Origin: Geodermatophilaceae bacterium
GTDB lineage: Bacteria > Actinomycetota > Actinomycetes > Mycobacteriales > Geodermatophilaceae
Direction: 5' to 3'
Assembly: GCA_013811805.1 (NCBI GenBank)
Contig: JACCUM010000289.1
Span: forward strand, 1-12,728
DNA: 12,728 nt
Part shown: positions 6,406 through 12,605 of the stretch, one piece after another
Layout of the letters: the number at the start of each line of letters is the position of its first letter
How positions within the stretch are numbered: position 1 is the stretch's first letter
The notes under the pieces: model-generated
What the model was told of the DNA's origin: nothing
What the model saw: the letters and a program-made list of their open reading frames with translations, nothing else
The model's database searches: none
Translations under genes and position numbers: made by a program

Positions 6406-7569
6406 GTGACCGTCCCGCCTCAGCCACCGCGCGCATCCAGGCCTGCGGCTGACCCCTCGGGCCCAGCCCAGCCCACGGCGAGAGGCCCGGTGTACGGAGT
6501 GATCCCGGCCGGCGGCAGCGGCCTTCGGCTCTGGCCGCTCTCGCGCGCCGGTGCACCGAAGTTCCTGCACGCGCTGACCGGTCAGGGCGATCGCAGCCTC
6601 CTGCAGTCCACCGCCGACCGGTTCTCCCCCTTGGTCGACATCGACCGCATCCTGGTCGTCACCGGAGCCCTGCACGCAGCCGCGGTCGCTCAGCAGCTGC
6701 CCGCCCTGCCCCCAGACAATCTGGTGGCCGAGCCGGTTCCGCGGGAGTCGGGTCCGGCGATCGCGCTTGCCGCTGCGCTGATTCACCAGCGAGAGCCGAC
6801 GGCGGTGATGATCTCCTGCCACGCGGACCAGCTCGTACGTGATCTCGACGCCTTTCACGCCGCGCTGCGCACGGCGATCGACGTGGCCGTGACCGGACTG
6901 CTGGTCACCATCGGGGTGTCACCGGTGGGTCCCGAGACCGGGTACGGCTACCTGCAAGTGGGGAAGTCGTTGGACATCGGGGCAGCCCGTGCGGTGGTGC
7001 AGTTCGAGGAGAAGCCCGACCTAACGACGGCCGAGAGGTATCTGGTCTCGGGGGACTACTTGTGGAACGCCGGGATGTTCTGCTGGCGGGTCGATGCGTT
7101 TCTCGAGCAGTTGGCTGTCGAACTACCCGAGCTGCATGCCGGCGTCACAGCTCTGGCTCCGCGCTGGACGTCCGCTCCCGGCGATGACGTCGCTAGGGAG
7201 TGGTCGGCCCTGCAGAAGGTCAGCGTCGACCACGGCTTGATGCAGCCGGCCGCCGCCCGAGGCATGGTGGCGACGGTGCCGGCCGAGTTCGGCTGGGCCG
7301 ACATCGGCGACTGGCACACGCTGGGCACGGTCGTCGGCACCGATGCCGACGGGCACACCCAACTCGGCATTGGCGCCCTGGTGTCCCAGGACTCCGCCGA
7401 CTGTGTCGTGGTGACCGGATCGGGCCGTACGGTCGCCCTGCTCGGAGTCACCGGGCTGGCGGTCGTCGACACCGAGGACGTGCTGCTCATCTGCCCGCGA
7501 GAACGCGCCCAAGACGTCAAAGCACTGGTCGAGCAGGCCCGTCAGGAGGGCCACGGAGCCTTGCTCTGA
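6406..7569 (+). CDS. manC: mannose-1-phosphate guanylyltransferase
   Basis: The product makes GDP-mannose from mannose-1-phosphate and GTP, the donor for mannosylated lipids and glycans. From GTG 6406 it is 387 residues. After a Pro/Ala-rich N-terminal tail (1-28) comes the nucleotide-binding loop IPAGGSGLRLWPLSRAGAPK (33-52). Next are EPVPRESGPAIALAA (109-123), FEEKP (200-204), YLWNAGMFCWRVDAF (218-232) and FGWADIGDWHTL (295-306). These are the motifs of the ManC/AlgA guanylyltransferase domain. There is no C-terminal isomerase domain, so this is the short monofunctional type. Two departures from textbook motifs are Asp141-Gln142 where Asp-His is usual, and GAPK in place of KPK. The upstream open frame lacks coding character, and the leaderless promoter supports the chosen start. 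Mycobacterial genomes place the orthologue near fbiAB in the same way. Confidence 0.9.
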   Translation: MTVPPQPPRASRPAADPSGPAQPTARGPVYGVIPAGGSGLRLWPLSRAGAPKFLHALTGQGDRSLLQSTADRFSPLVDIDRILVVTGALHAAAVAQQLPALPPDNLVAEPVPRESGPAIALAAALIHQREPTAVMISCHADQLVRDLDAFHAALRTAIDVAVTGLLVTIGVSPVGPETGYGYLQVGKSLDIGAARAVVQFEEKPDLTTAERYLVSGDYLWNAGMFCWRVDAFLEQLAVELPELHAGVTALAPRWTSAPGDDVAREWSALQKVSVDHGLMQPAAARGMVATVPAEFGWADIGDWHTLGTVVGTDADGHTQLGIGALVSQDSADCVVVTGSGRTVALLGVTGLAVVDTEDVLLICPRERAQDVKALVEQARQEGHGALL

Positions 7570-7587
7570 ACGTGCACCACTGCTGGA

Positions 7588-7593
7588 TACAGT
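7588..7593 (+). promoter_or_regulatory. possible -10 element upstream of the short-chain dehydrogenase
   Basis: TACAGT matches the TAnnnT pattern, 18 bp after the manC stop. A transcript from about 7600 would have a 33-nt leader carrying the AAGGAG site of the next gene. No clear -35 is visible, so the gene may instead be read from the manC promoter. Confidence 0.3.
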
Positions 7594-7632
7594 CCGGGTC
7601 CGTCGGTGGCCCGCCCGTTCGAAGGAGCACAC

Positions 7633-8403
7633 ATGCAGTTGGCCCAGGCCGCAGCTGTCGTCACCGGCGGCGCCTCCGGGCTCGGGGAGGCCACCACGCG
7701 CGCATTGACCGCCAAGGGCGCGGCAGTGACGATCCTGGACCTGCAGGCCGACCGGGCCGCCGCACTGGTGGCCGAACTCGGCGGCCACACCTCCTACGTC
7801 ATGACCGACGTCACCGACGGCGACCAGGTCCAAGCGGCCGTCGCCGAAGCGGCCGGCAAGGGCCGCGAGCTGCGCGTGGCGGTGAGTTGTGCCGGTGTGG
7901 GCTGGGCCGCACGGGTTCTCAGTCGAGATGGCACCCCGCACGACCTGGACCTGTTTACCAAGGTCATCGGCATCAACCTGATCGGTACGTTCAACGTGCT
8001 GCGCCTCGCGGCGGCGGCAATGGCCGGTAACCAGCCCGACGAACAGGGCGAGCGGGGGGCGATCGTCAACACCGCTTCGATCGCCGCCTTCGAGGGTCAG
8101 ATCGGCCAGATTGCCTACGCCGCATCCAAGGCCGGAGTCGCCGGCATGACCCTGCCGGCGGCACGGGACTTGTCCAGCATCGGTGTGCGAGTCAACACGA
8201 TCGCGCCCGGCATCATCGACACCCCGATGCTGGCCGGGCTGCCCGAGGACACCCGCGCCGCTTTAGCCGCCGGAGTCCCCTTCCCGAAACGGCTCGGCAC
8301 CCCCGCCGACTACGCGAGCCTGGCTGTCTTCCTGCTCGAGCACCCCTACCTCAACGGTGAGACGGTACGAATGGACGCGGCCCTGCGGATGCCGCCGAAG
8401 TAG
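7633..8403 (+). CDS. short-chain dehydrogenase, HSD10 / 3-hydroxyacyl-CoA dehydrogenase type
   Basis: This 256-residue NAD-dependent SDR shows TGGASGLG (11-18) for cofactor binding and Asp36 after the second strand, which favours NAD over NADP. The catalytic set is Asn115, Ser149, Tyr162 and Lys166. The stretches NTASIAAFEGQIGQIAYAAS, IAPGIIDTPML and PFPKRLGTPADYASL closely recall human HSD17B10 and bacterial relatives, which oxidise 3-hydroxyacyl-CoA and 2-methyl-3-hydroxybutyryl-CoA. The usual NNAG/NCAG motif is SCAG (85-88) here. ATG 7633 was chosen for the AAGGAG 5 nt upstream; an in-frame GTG at 7606 has no such site. The substrate is inferred from resemblance; a role in isoleucine or fatty-acid breakdown alongside the acyl-CoA dehydrogenase and CoA-transferase is plausible. 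Confidence 0.88.
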   Translation: MQLAQAAAVVTGGASGLGEATTRALTAKGAAVTILDLQADRAAALVAELGGHTSYVMTDVTDGDQVQAAVAEAAGKGRELRVAVSCAGVGWAARVLSRDGTPHDLDLFTKVIGINLIGTFNVLRLAAAAMAGNQPDEQGERGAIVNTASIAAFEGQIGQIAYAASKAGVAGMTLPAARDLSSIGVRVNTIAPGIIDTPMLAGLPEDTRAALAAGVPFPKRLGTPADYASLAVFLLEHPYLNGETVRMDAALRMPPK

Positions 8404-8445
8404 GGCGCGCGCCGGCAACTCCGCAGCGCCTTCGAGTGCGGACTG

Positions 8446-8469
8446 TGGCGGTTTCCACCGAAACCGCCA
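8446..8469 (+). terminator. perfect 10-bp hairpin after the short-chain dehydrogenase gene
   Basis: TGGCGGTTTC and GAAACCGCCA pair perfectly around a CACC loop, 42 bp past the dehydrogenase stop. No U-rich run follows (AAGGAAGGGG instead), so it may be an attenuating or processing hairpin, or a terminator that needs no U tract. It ends 14 bp before the glycosylase start codon and immediately before that gene's purine-rich ribosome-binding region, so it could also affect its translation. Confidence 0.5.
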
Positions 8470-8483
8470 AGGAAGGGGGAGGG

Positions 8484-9386
8484 GTGCGCGAAGCGGTCTG
8501 GCGGCCGGACTGGCCGGTCGATGTCGCCCGCACCCTTGGGCCGTTGCGTCGTGGGGGCCGTGATCCCTCCTTTCGGCGGGATCCGGACGGCGTCTGGTGG
8601 CATACGACGACGACGCCAGAAGGCCCGGCCACCGTGGCGATCCGGGTCGACCGCGAGGGCGTGCACCACGCCGCCTGGGGATCGGGTACGGACTGGGTCA
8701 TGGACACCGTGCCCGGCTGGCTCGGCGCGGCGGACGACCGGTCGGACTTCCGGCCTACCGATCCGATCGTGGTGCGCCTGGACCATCGGTTTCCGGGCCT
8801 GCGGCTGGGTCGTACGAATCGGATCTGGGATGCCTTGGTCGCGGCGATCATCGAGCAGAAGGTGACCAGCGTCGAAGCCCATCAGGCGTGGCGCTCACTA
8901 CTGCTGACCGCGGGCGACCCGGCTCCGGGCCCGGTCGGGGAGCGGATGCGCGTGCCCCCGACGCCCGAGGCACTGCTCGCCCTGACGGATTGGCAATGGC
9001 ACCGCTGTGGCATGGACGGCCAGCGGCGCAGAACCCTCCGTGCGGCTGCCACGGTGGCTCAACGGTTGGAGGCCGGCGTGGGGATGTCCGCACCGGATGC
9101 GTCGAAGCGGCTTCAGGTCGTACCCGGAGTCGGGGTCTGGACCGCAGCCGAAACCATGCAACGGGCATGCGGGGACCCGGACGCGGTCTCGGTCGGGGAC
9201 TACCACGTCCCGTCGCTGGTCGGTTGGGCCCTGATCGGTGAGCGCATCGACGACGAACGGATGCTCGAACTGCTCGAACCGTTCCGTCCGCACCGCCAGC
9301 GAATCGTACGGCTGATCGAGTGCGGAGCGCCGCGCCCGCCCCGGCGGGGGCCACGCGCACCGATCCGGAGCTACCGCTCGATCTGA
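8484..9386 (+). CDS. AlkA-like HhH-GPD DNA glycosylase (3-methyladenine glycosylase 2 family)
   Basis: The product is probably a base-excision repair enzyme that removes alkylated purines from DNA. In the 300-residue protein the N-terminal half looks like the AlkA-type beta domain, and the HhH-GPD fold begins near residue 110. Residues 112-132 hold the conserved helix with IIEQKVTSVEA. The helix-hairpin-helix is LQVVPGVGVWTAAETM (210-225). The catalytic Asp is most likely 239 in VSVGDYHVPS. I chose GTG 8484 because a GGAAGGGGGAGG tract lies just upstream and because upstream starts (8436, 8445) would fall before or inside the hairpin at 8446-8469. The 3' end overlaps the convergent cofE by 16 bp. 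A different damaged-base specificity cannot be excluded. Confidence 0.85.
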   Translation: MREAVWRPDWPVDVARTLGPLRRGGRDPSFRRDPDGVWWHTTTTPEGPATVAIRVDREGVHHAAWGSGTDWVMDTVPGWLGAADDRSDFRPTDPIVVRLDHRFPGLRLGRTNRIWDALVAAIIEQKVTSVEAHQAWRSLLLTAGDPAPGPVGERMRVPPTPEALLALTDWQWHRCGMDGQRRRTLRAAATVAQRLEAGVGMSAPDASKRLQVVPGVGVWTAAETMQRACGDPDAVSVGDYHVPSLVGWALIGERIDDERMLELLEPFRPHRQRIVRLIECGAPRPPRRGPRAPIRSYRSI

Positions 9387-10573
9387 TCGATCCGGTTGCC
9401 CGGGTGGTGGCCGACCAGAACGACGCCGTGGGCCCGAACGCCCTCGGGGAGCCGCCGCGCAAGCCACTTGGCGCGCTGTCCGTCGACGTCGGCGTCGTCC
9501 AACTCGGCGGGAGACAGCCAGGCCGCGGCCAGGCCCTCCGCATGTAGCTGGATCAGCAGCGCGGCGATGGCCATTCCCAACCGGGTCAGGGCCACCGCCT
9601 CGGTCGGCTCCGGCAGCACCGGCGCGATGACAGCCATCGCCTGATCGAGAAGCCGCCCGGCTGAGCTCTCTCTAACCTCGCCGCCTGCTGGCCTCGCCAG
9701 CTCCGGATCGAGTTCAGCGAGTAGTTCCAATCCCTGAACTGCACCGGTTGCGCGCAGAGCAGTCTCGATCGCGCCGCGCAGCAGCGGAATCGGGATCGGC
9801 CCCGGCCCAAAGCCGGTTGGCGCCCGGCGGGTTCGTACGACGTCGCGGGTCCCCAAGGCGAACATGTCCTCGGCGACGGGTCGGCGTAGCGAGGCCGACC
9901 CCTGACCGTCGTCGTCCTGAAAGGGCAGGCCACGAAGGACCGCCGCCGGAACCCCGGCCAGCTTGCCCTTGACCAGGTCTGCGGCGGCGGCGACCTCGTC
10001 GGCAACTGCGATCTCGGTGATCTCCAGCGGCACGCCACTGGTGTCGAGCTGCCCACGTAGATCGGTGACTGCGGCCATCCCGGCCACGCCGATCGCAACG
10101 TCGGTCAGGCCACGCCGCCACGTTCGCCCGTTGGTGTCACTGATGACCACGGCGACGCGGACGCCGGCGCGAGCGGCAACCGCCTCGCGCAACGCGCGCG
10201 CCGAGGCATCGGCATCAAGCGGCAGCAGGGCTAGCTCACCGCGGGCGACGTTAGAGGCGTCCACGCCGGCGGCGGCCATCACCCACCCATGGTGGGTCAC
10301 CACGATCCGGGTGGCACCGCGCTGCGCCACTACCCGCGCGGTCTCGGCGGTGATCGCCTCCTGGCGGGCATGTTCCCGGCCCTCGAGATCTGTAGGCACC
10401 GATAGCAGCCTGCCCTCCACTTTGGACACCGCCTTGGAAGTAACGACCAGGATGTCCCCGTCCCGCAGCCACGGCGCCGCCCGGCAGACCAGGTCGGCGA
10501 GGTCGTCGCCAGGCCGCAACTCGGGCAGGCCGGCGACCGGCAGGATTTCCAGCGTGCCGACCGGGTCAGCCAC
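9371..10573 (-). CDS. cofE: coenzyme F420-0:L-glutamate ligase (CofE/FbiB) with a shortened C-terminal domain
   Basis: CofE adds gamma-linked glutamates to F420-0 with GTP. Residues 1 to about 245 form the ligase domain: DGDILVVTSKAVSKVEGR (38-55), ETARVVAQRG (77-86), GWVMAAAGVDASNV (96-109) and VISDTNGRTWRRGLTDVAIG (143-162). The rest follows the family through LPFQDDDGQGSASLRRPVAEDM. In actinobacterial FbiB (448 residues in M. tuberculosis, family knowledge) a nitroreductase-like domain of about 200 residues follows. It binds FMN and reduces dehydro-F420-0. Here only about 155 residues remain. They can be loosely aligned with the middle helices and final strand of that domain, but the Arg-rich FMN-binding start and the region after it are missing. 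GTG 10573 overlaps the cofD stop by 8 bp, so translation is probably coupled. No clear independent promoter is visible. Confidence 0.9.
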   Translation of the reverse strand: MADPVGTLEILPVAGLPELRPGDDLADLVCRAAPWLRDGDILVVTSKAVSKVEGRLLSVPTDLEGREHARQEAITAETARVVAQRGATRIVVTHHGWVMAAAGVDASNVARGELALLPLDADASARALREAVAARAGVRVAVVISDTNGRTWRRGLTDVAIGVAGMAAVTDLRGQLDTSGVPLEITEIAVADEVAAAADLVKGKLAGVPAAVLRGLPFQDDDGQGSASLRRPVAEDMFALGTRDVVRTRRAPTGFGPGPIPIPLLRGAIETALRATGAVQGLELLAELDPELARPAGGEVRESSAGRLLDQAMAVIAPVLPEPTEAVALTRLGMAIAALLIQLHAEGLAAAWLSPAELDDADVDGQRAKWLARRLPEGVRAHGVVLVGHHPGNRIDQIER

Positions 10574-11555
10574 GGCAGAAGTCGAGTGCTGCCAAGGCCA
10601 TCGCGGCGGTGGCCTCCGGGCTACGCATCAGCAACGGGATCCGGCGTACCTCCACGCCGGGCACGTCAGCGGCGTCGGTCTCGTGAACCAGCCAGCCGTC
10701 GAGGAGGCCATCGGCTTTCCGGGGGCCGTAGTGGCGGGCCACCCCCTCTGCCGTGACGGCCACGTCGAGGGCGGGCAGGCACTTGTCGGCCATCCCACGC
10801 ACAACCGCGCCATCGACGATCGGCGAGAGGCCGACGACCTTGGCCGAGGTTCCCCGAAGTGCCTGCCGTACGCCGGGAACGGCCAGGATCGGTCCGATGC
10901 TCACCACCGGATTGCTAGGAGCCAACAGCACGGCGTCGGCCTCAGCGATCGCCTCGAGGACGCCCGGCCCGGCGCTGGCCCGGTCGAGCCCGACGAACAC
11001 GAACTCCTCGACCGGCGGCTGCGCATGGTGGGCGATCCACCACTCCTGAAAGTGCACCACCCGCCGAGCCCCGTCGATCTGGCACACCACGTGGGTCTCG
11101 ACCCGCTGATCGCTCATCGGCAGCAGCTGAACCCGGGTTCCGCGGACGCCCAGCTGCCAGCGTTCACACAGGGCGGCGGTCACCTCGGAGAGCGGAAAAC
11201 CGGCGTCCAACATCCGGGTACGGATCAGGTGGGTGGCGATGTCTCGGTCGCCGAGGCCGAACCAGGACGGCTCGGCGCCGTACGCCGTCAGTTCATCCTT
11301 GGCCTGCCAGGTCTCGGCCCGGCGACCCCAGCCCCGTTCGGTGTCGATTCCGTCGCCCAATGTGTACATGACCGTGTCCAGGTCCGGGCAGACCCGCAGA
11401 CCATGCACGGTGAGGTCGTCCCCGGTGTTGACGATCACCTGAATTCGGTGTTCCGGGGCCGCATTCTCTTGGGGGGCTTGATCTTTCAGCACGGCACGGA
11501 CGCCGAGCAGGAATCGGGCACCACCGACACCGCCAGCCAGTACCACCACGCGCAC
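10566..11555 (-). CDS. cofD: 2-phospho-lactate-type transferase of F420 synthesis (CofD/FbiA)
   Basis: CofD/FbiA joins the deazaflavin Fo to an activated phospho-lactate or phosphoenolpyruvate donor, giving F420-0 or dehydro-F420-0. The 329-residue length agrees with the family. Signatures are LAGGVGGARFLLGV (6-19), VNTGDDLTVHGLRVCPDLDT (42-61), LGDRD (101-105) and LLAPSNPVVSIGPIL (210-224). GTG 11555-11553 was chosen because AAGGATGAG lies 3-11 nt upstream and the protein then begins directly with the first beta strand. The frame extends 51 codons further upstream, but those lack a sensible domain and overlap the whiB2 promoter. It diverges from whiB2 and is followed by cofE, the same arrangement as whiB2-fbiA-fbiB in mycobacteria. 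Fo synthase and the guanylyltransferase (fbiC, fbiD) are not in the window. Confidence 0.95.
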   Translation of the reverse strand: MRVVVLAGGVGGARFLLGVRAVLKDQAPQENAAPEHRIQVIVNTGDDLTVHGLRVCPDLDTVMYTLGDGIDTERGWGRRAETWQAKDELTAYGAEPSWFGLGDRDIATHLIRTRMLDAGFPLSEVTAALCERWQLGVRGTRVQLLPMSDQRVETHVVCQIDGARRVVHFQEWWIAHHAQPPVEEFVFVGLDRASAGPGVLEAIAEADAVLLAPSNPVVSIGPILAVPGVRQALRGTSAKVVGLSPIVDGAVVRGMADKCLPALDVAVTAEGVARHYGPRKADGLLDGWLVHETDAADVPGVEVRRIPLLMRSPEATAAMALAALDFCRG

Positions 11556-11608
11556 CGGCTCATCCTTGCCTGCCGCCGCGCGCAAGTAGCAGATGGGGTC
11601 TTGACGGG

Positions 11609-11614
11609 AGGCTA
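11609..11614 (-). promoter_or_regulatory. possible -10 element for cofD
   Basis: On the minus strand TAGCCT fits TAnnnT and would give a start near 11602 and a leader of about 47 nt to the cofD GTG. It lies within the whiB2 promoter, just after its -35 element, so the two promoters would overlap and compete. Support is by pattern only. Confidence 0.3.
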
Positions 11615-11617
11615 ACG

Positions 11618-11627
11618 ACACGCGTGT
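11618..11627. promoter_or_regulatory. perfect palindrome ACACGCGTGT in the whiB2/cofD control region
   Basis: The 10-bp dyad lies in the spacer and -10 region of the predicted whiB2 promoter and upstream of the possible cofD -10. With the preceding G it forms GACAC (11617-11621), the core bound by WhiA in Streptomyces, where WhiA and WhiB act together. It could be an operator, including for autoregulation. This is an inference from position and motif. Confidence 0.4.
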
Positions 11628-11693
11628 AATTTCATTGGCGTGAGTAGCTGTCAGTCGGATAGCTATCTGCCGGGTCGAGGTAAGGCGGCAGAA

Positions 11694-12125
11694 ATGGCGC
11701 AAGCACAAGCAGTGGCGATTGCTGACGGACGAAGGTCACCGTACGGATGGCCTGCCGGTACCGAGACCTTCGGCGGCGGTGGGGTGGGTACTGGTGCGGG
11801 TACCGCCGCCGATGGATTCGGGAGGGATTGGCTGCCCAGTGATCGGGCGGCGAGGGATCCATTCGGGGTCGATGTGTATGCCACCGATCCCTGGGGTCAG
11901 GAGACCGAGCGGGACTGGCAGGAGCGCGCGCTGTGCGCCCAGACCGACCCGGAGGCGTTCTTCCCCGAGAAGGGTGGTTCCACTCGGGAGGCCAAGAAGA
12001 TCTGCACCGGCTGCGAGGTGCGCGCCGAGTGCCTCGAGTACGCGCTGGCCCACGACGAGCGGTTCGGAATCTGGGGCGGGCTATCCGAGCGGGAGCGGCG
12101 CAAGCTACGCAAGCGGGCCGTCTGA
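11694..12125 (+). CDS. whiB2: WhiB2-type iron-sulfur transcriptional regulator
   Basis: WhiB proteins bind a redox- and NO-sensitive [4Fe-4S] cluster and work with the housekeeping sigma factor; the WhiB2/WhmD/WhiB branch controls septation. From ATG 11694 the product has 143 residues. Cluster ligands are Cys81, Cys104, Cys107 and Cys113 (C-X22-C-X2-C-X5-C). Next comes FGIWGGLSERERR (124-136) and a basic end. The core DWQERALCAQTDPEAFFPEK closely matches WhiB2 orthologues. The first 70 or so residues are a Gly/Ala-rich, poorly conserved extension. ATG 11694 has AAGG 8 nt upstream. A GTG at 11640 would add 18 residues (alternative leaderless start), but codons between them lack the GC-rich third-position bias of the gene. 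The position beside cofD supports orthology to whiB2. Confidence 0.93.
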   Translation: MAQAQAVAIADGRRSPYGWPAGTETFGGGGVGTGAGTAADGFGRDWLPSDRAARDPFGVDVYATDPWGQETERDWQERALCAQTDPEAFFPEKGGSTREAKKICTGCEVRAECLEYALAHDERFGIWGGLSERERRKLRKRAV

Positions 12126-12159
12126 GGATGAGCGGGGGACTGGATATCTGACCAACTCC

Positions 12160-12327
12160 TTGCCCCCGGGTACGGGCGCGTCGGGCCAGCACGAGACCGG
12201 CGAGCAGTGCTGCCATCCCCAGGGGGAGCAGGAGCACACCTCCGGGCCCGAGACCGGCGACCCAACGGGAGACAGCTCCCTGCAGGTCAACGGCGGCGGA
12301 GATGACCGGGTCCCGAAGCGGGTCCAC
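12160..12327 (-). pseudogene. coding remnant with a C-terminal membrane helix
   Basis: After the redoxin fragment loses its frame, the minus strand continues in another frame with PGGVLLLPLGMAALLAGLVL followed by ARRARTRG. This is one strong membrane helix with a basic flank, in GC3-rich codons. I do not recognise the family; the end of a membrane protein such as CcdA is possible because such genes often follow redoxins. No start fits, and the frame runs on without a stop into the antisense of whiB2, so it is treated as a remnant. The 34 bases between it and whiB2 show nothing I can name. Confidence 0.3.
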
Positions 12328-12605
12328 AGTGCGCCGTCGGCGTCCACGACATGGGTGAAGGCGCCGGTACCGGTCTCGGAAACGAAGGCCCGCATCGCGT
12401 CCACCTCACCCCGCCCGGGTATTCCAAGCGCCGTAACCCGGCCCTCGAACTCTGCGGTGACGGCCGCAACATCCGGTGCCTCCGCCCGCGCCTTGATCGG
12501 GGCCAGCGGCCGAGGAGCACGCAGATAGGACGAGCACGAGTGCGGCGACAAGAACCAACCCACCGCCGCGGGCCGATCTCAAAAGCCGGTAGTCGTCTCC
12601 CGCAT
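12309..12605 (-). pseudogene. decayed TlpA/ResA-like redoxin lipoprotein gene
   Basis: Parts of one gene lie in three frames. An ATG (12605) overlaps the stop of the upstream gene (TGATG) but runs only 8 codons to a TGA at 12581-12579. One extra T in the T run at 12584-12581 would join it to a frame encoding a lipoprotein signal peptide, LVLVAALVLVLSAC, with the lipobox Cys at 12519-12517. That frame then hits a stop at 12408-12406. About 12 codons after the lipobox, a different frame gives the second half of a thioredoxin-like fold: APDVAAVTAEFEGRVTALGI and FTHVVDADGALWTRFG. The first half of the fold, with the CxxC active site, is absent. This indicates a deletion plus at least one more frame change. 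Intact homologues are extracytoplasmic thiol-disulfide oxidoreductases. Confidence 0.65.

Larger units (their letters stand above)
11601..11632 (+). promoter_or_regulatory. whiB2 promoter
   Basis: TTGACG (11601-11606) is followed after 18 bp by TGTAAT (11625-11630), a good sigma-70-like pair and AT-rich for this genome. Transcription would begin near 11637-11640, giving a leader of about 55 nt before the ATG at 11694. An overlapping reading, TAATTT at 11627-11632, would start exactly on the GTG at 11640 and make a longer, leaderless product. Confidence 0.5.

Noticed and set aside
9330..9350. GCCCC/GGGGC hairpin near the glycosylase end
   Set aside because: A 5-bp stem inside coding sequence is expected by chance at this GC content.
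9963..11615. 550-codon plus-strand open frame across cofE and cofD
   Set aside because: It is antisense to two firmly identified genes. Its translation is Arg/Ser/Pro/His-rich without domains, as expected from GC-rich shadow frames.
11640..11693. Extended whiB2 N-terminus from GTG 11640
   Set aside because: Codons here lack the third-position GC bias of the gene, and ATG 11694 has a ribosome-binding site. A leaderless long form remains possible but is less likely.
11556..11708. 51-codon N-terminal extension of cofD
   Set aside because: The family begins with the first beta strand at VRVVVLAGG. The extension has no domain character and would cover the whiB2 promoter.
12132..12168. GGGGG and CCCCC runs after whiB2 as a terminator hairpin
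   Set aside because: The loop would be about 25 nt, the stem only 5-6 bp, and no U tract follows.
11632..12327. Long minus-strand frame running under whiB2
   Set aside because: Only the first part (to about 12160) has protein-like character. The rest is the antisense of whiB2 and rich in Arg and Pro, so it is not called as a gene.
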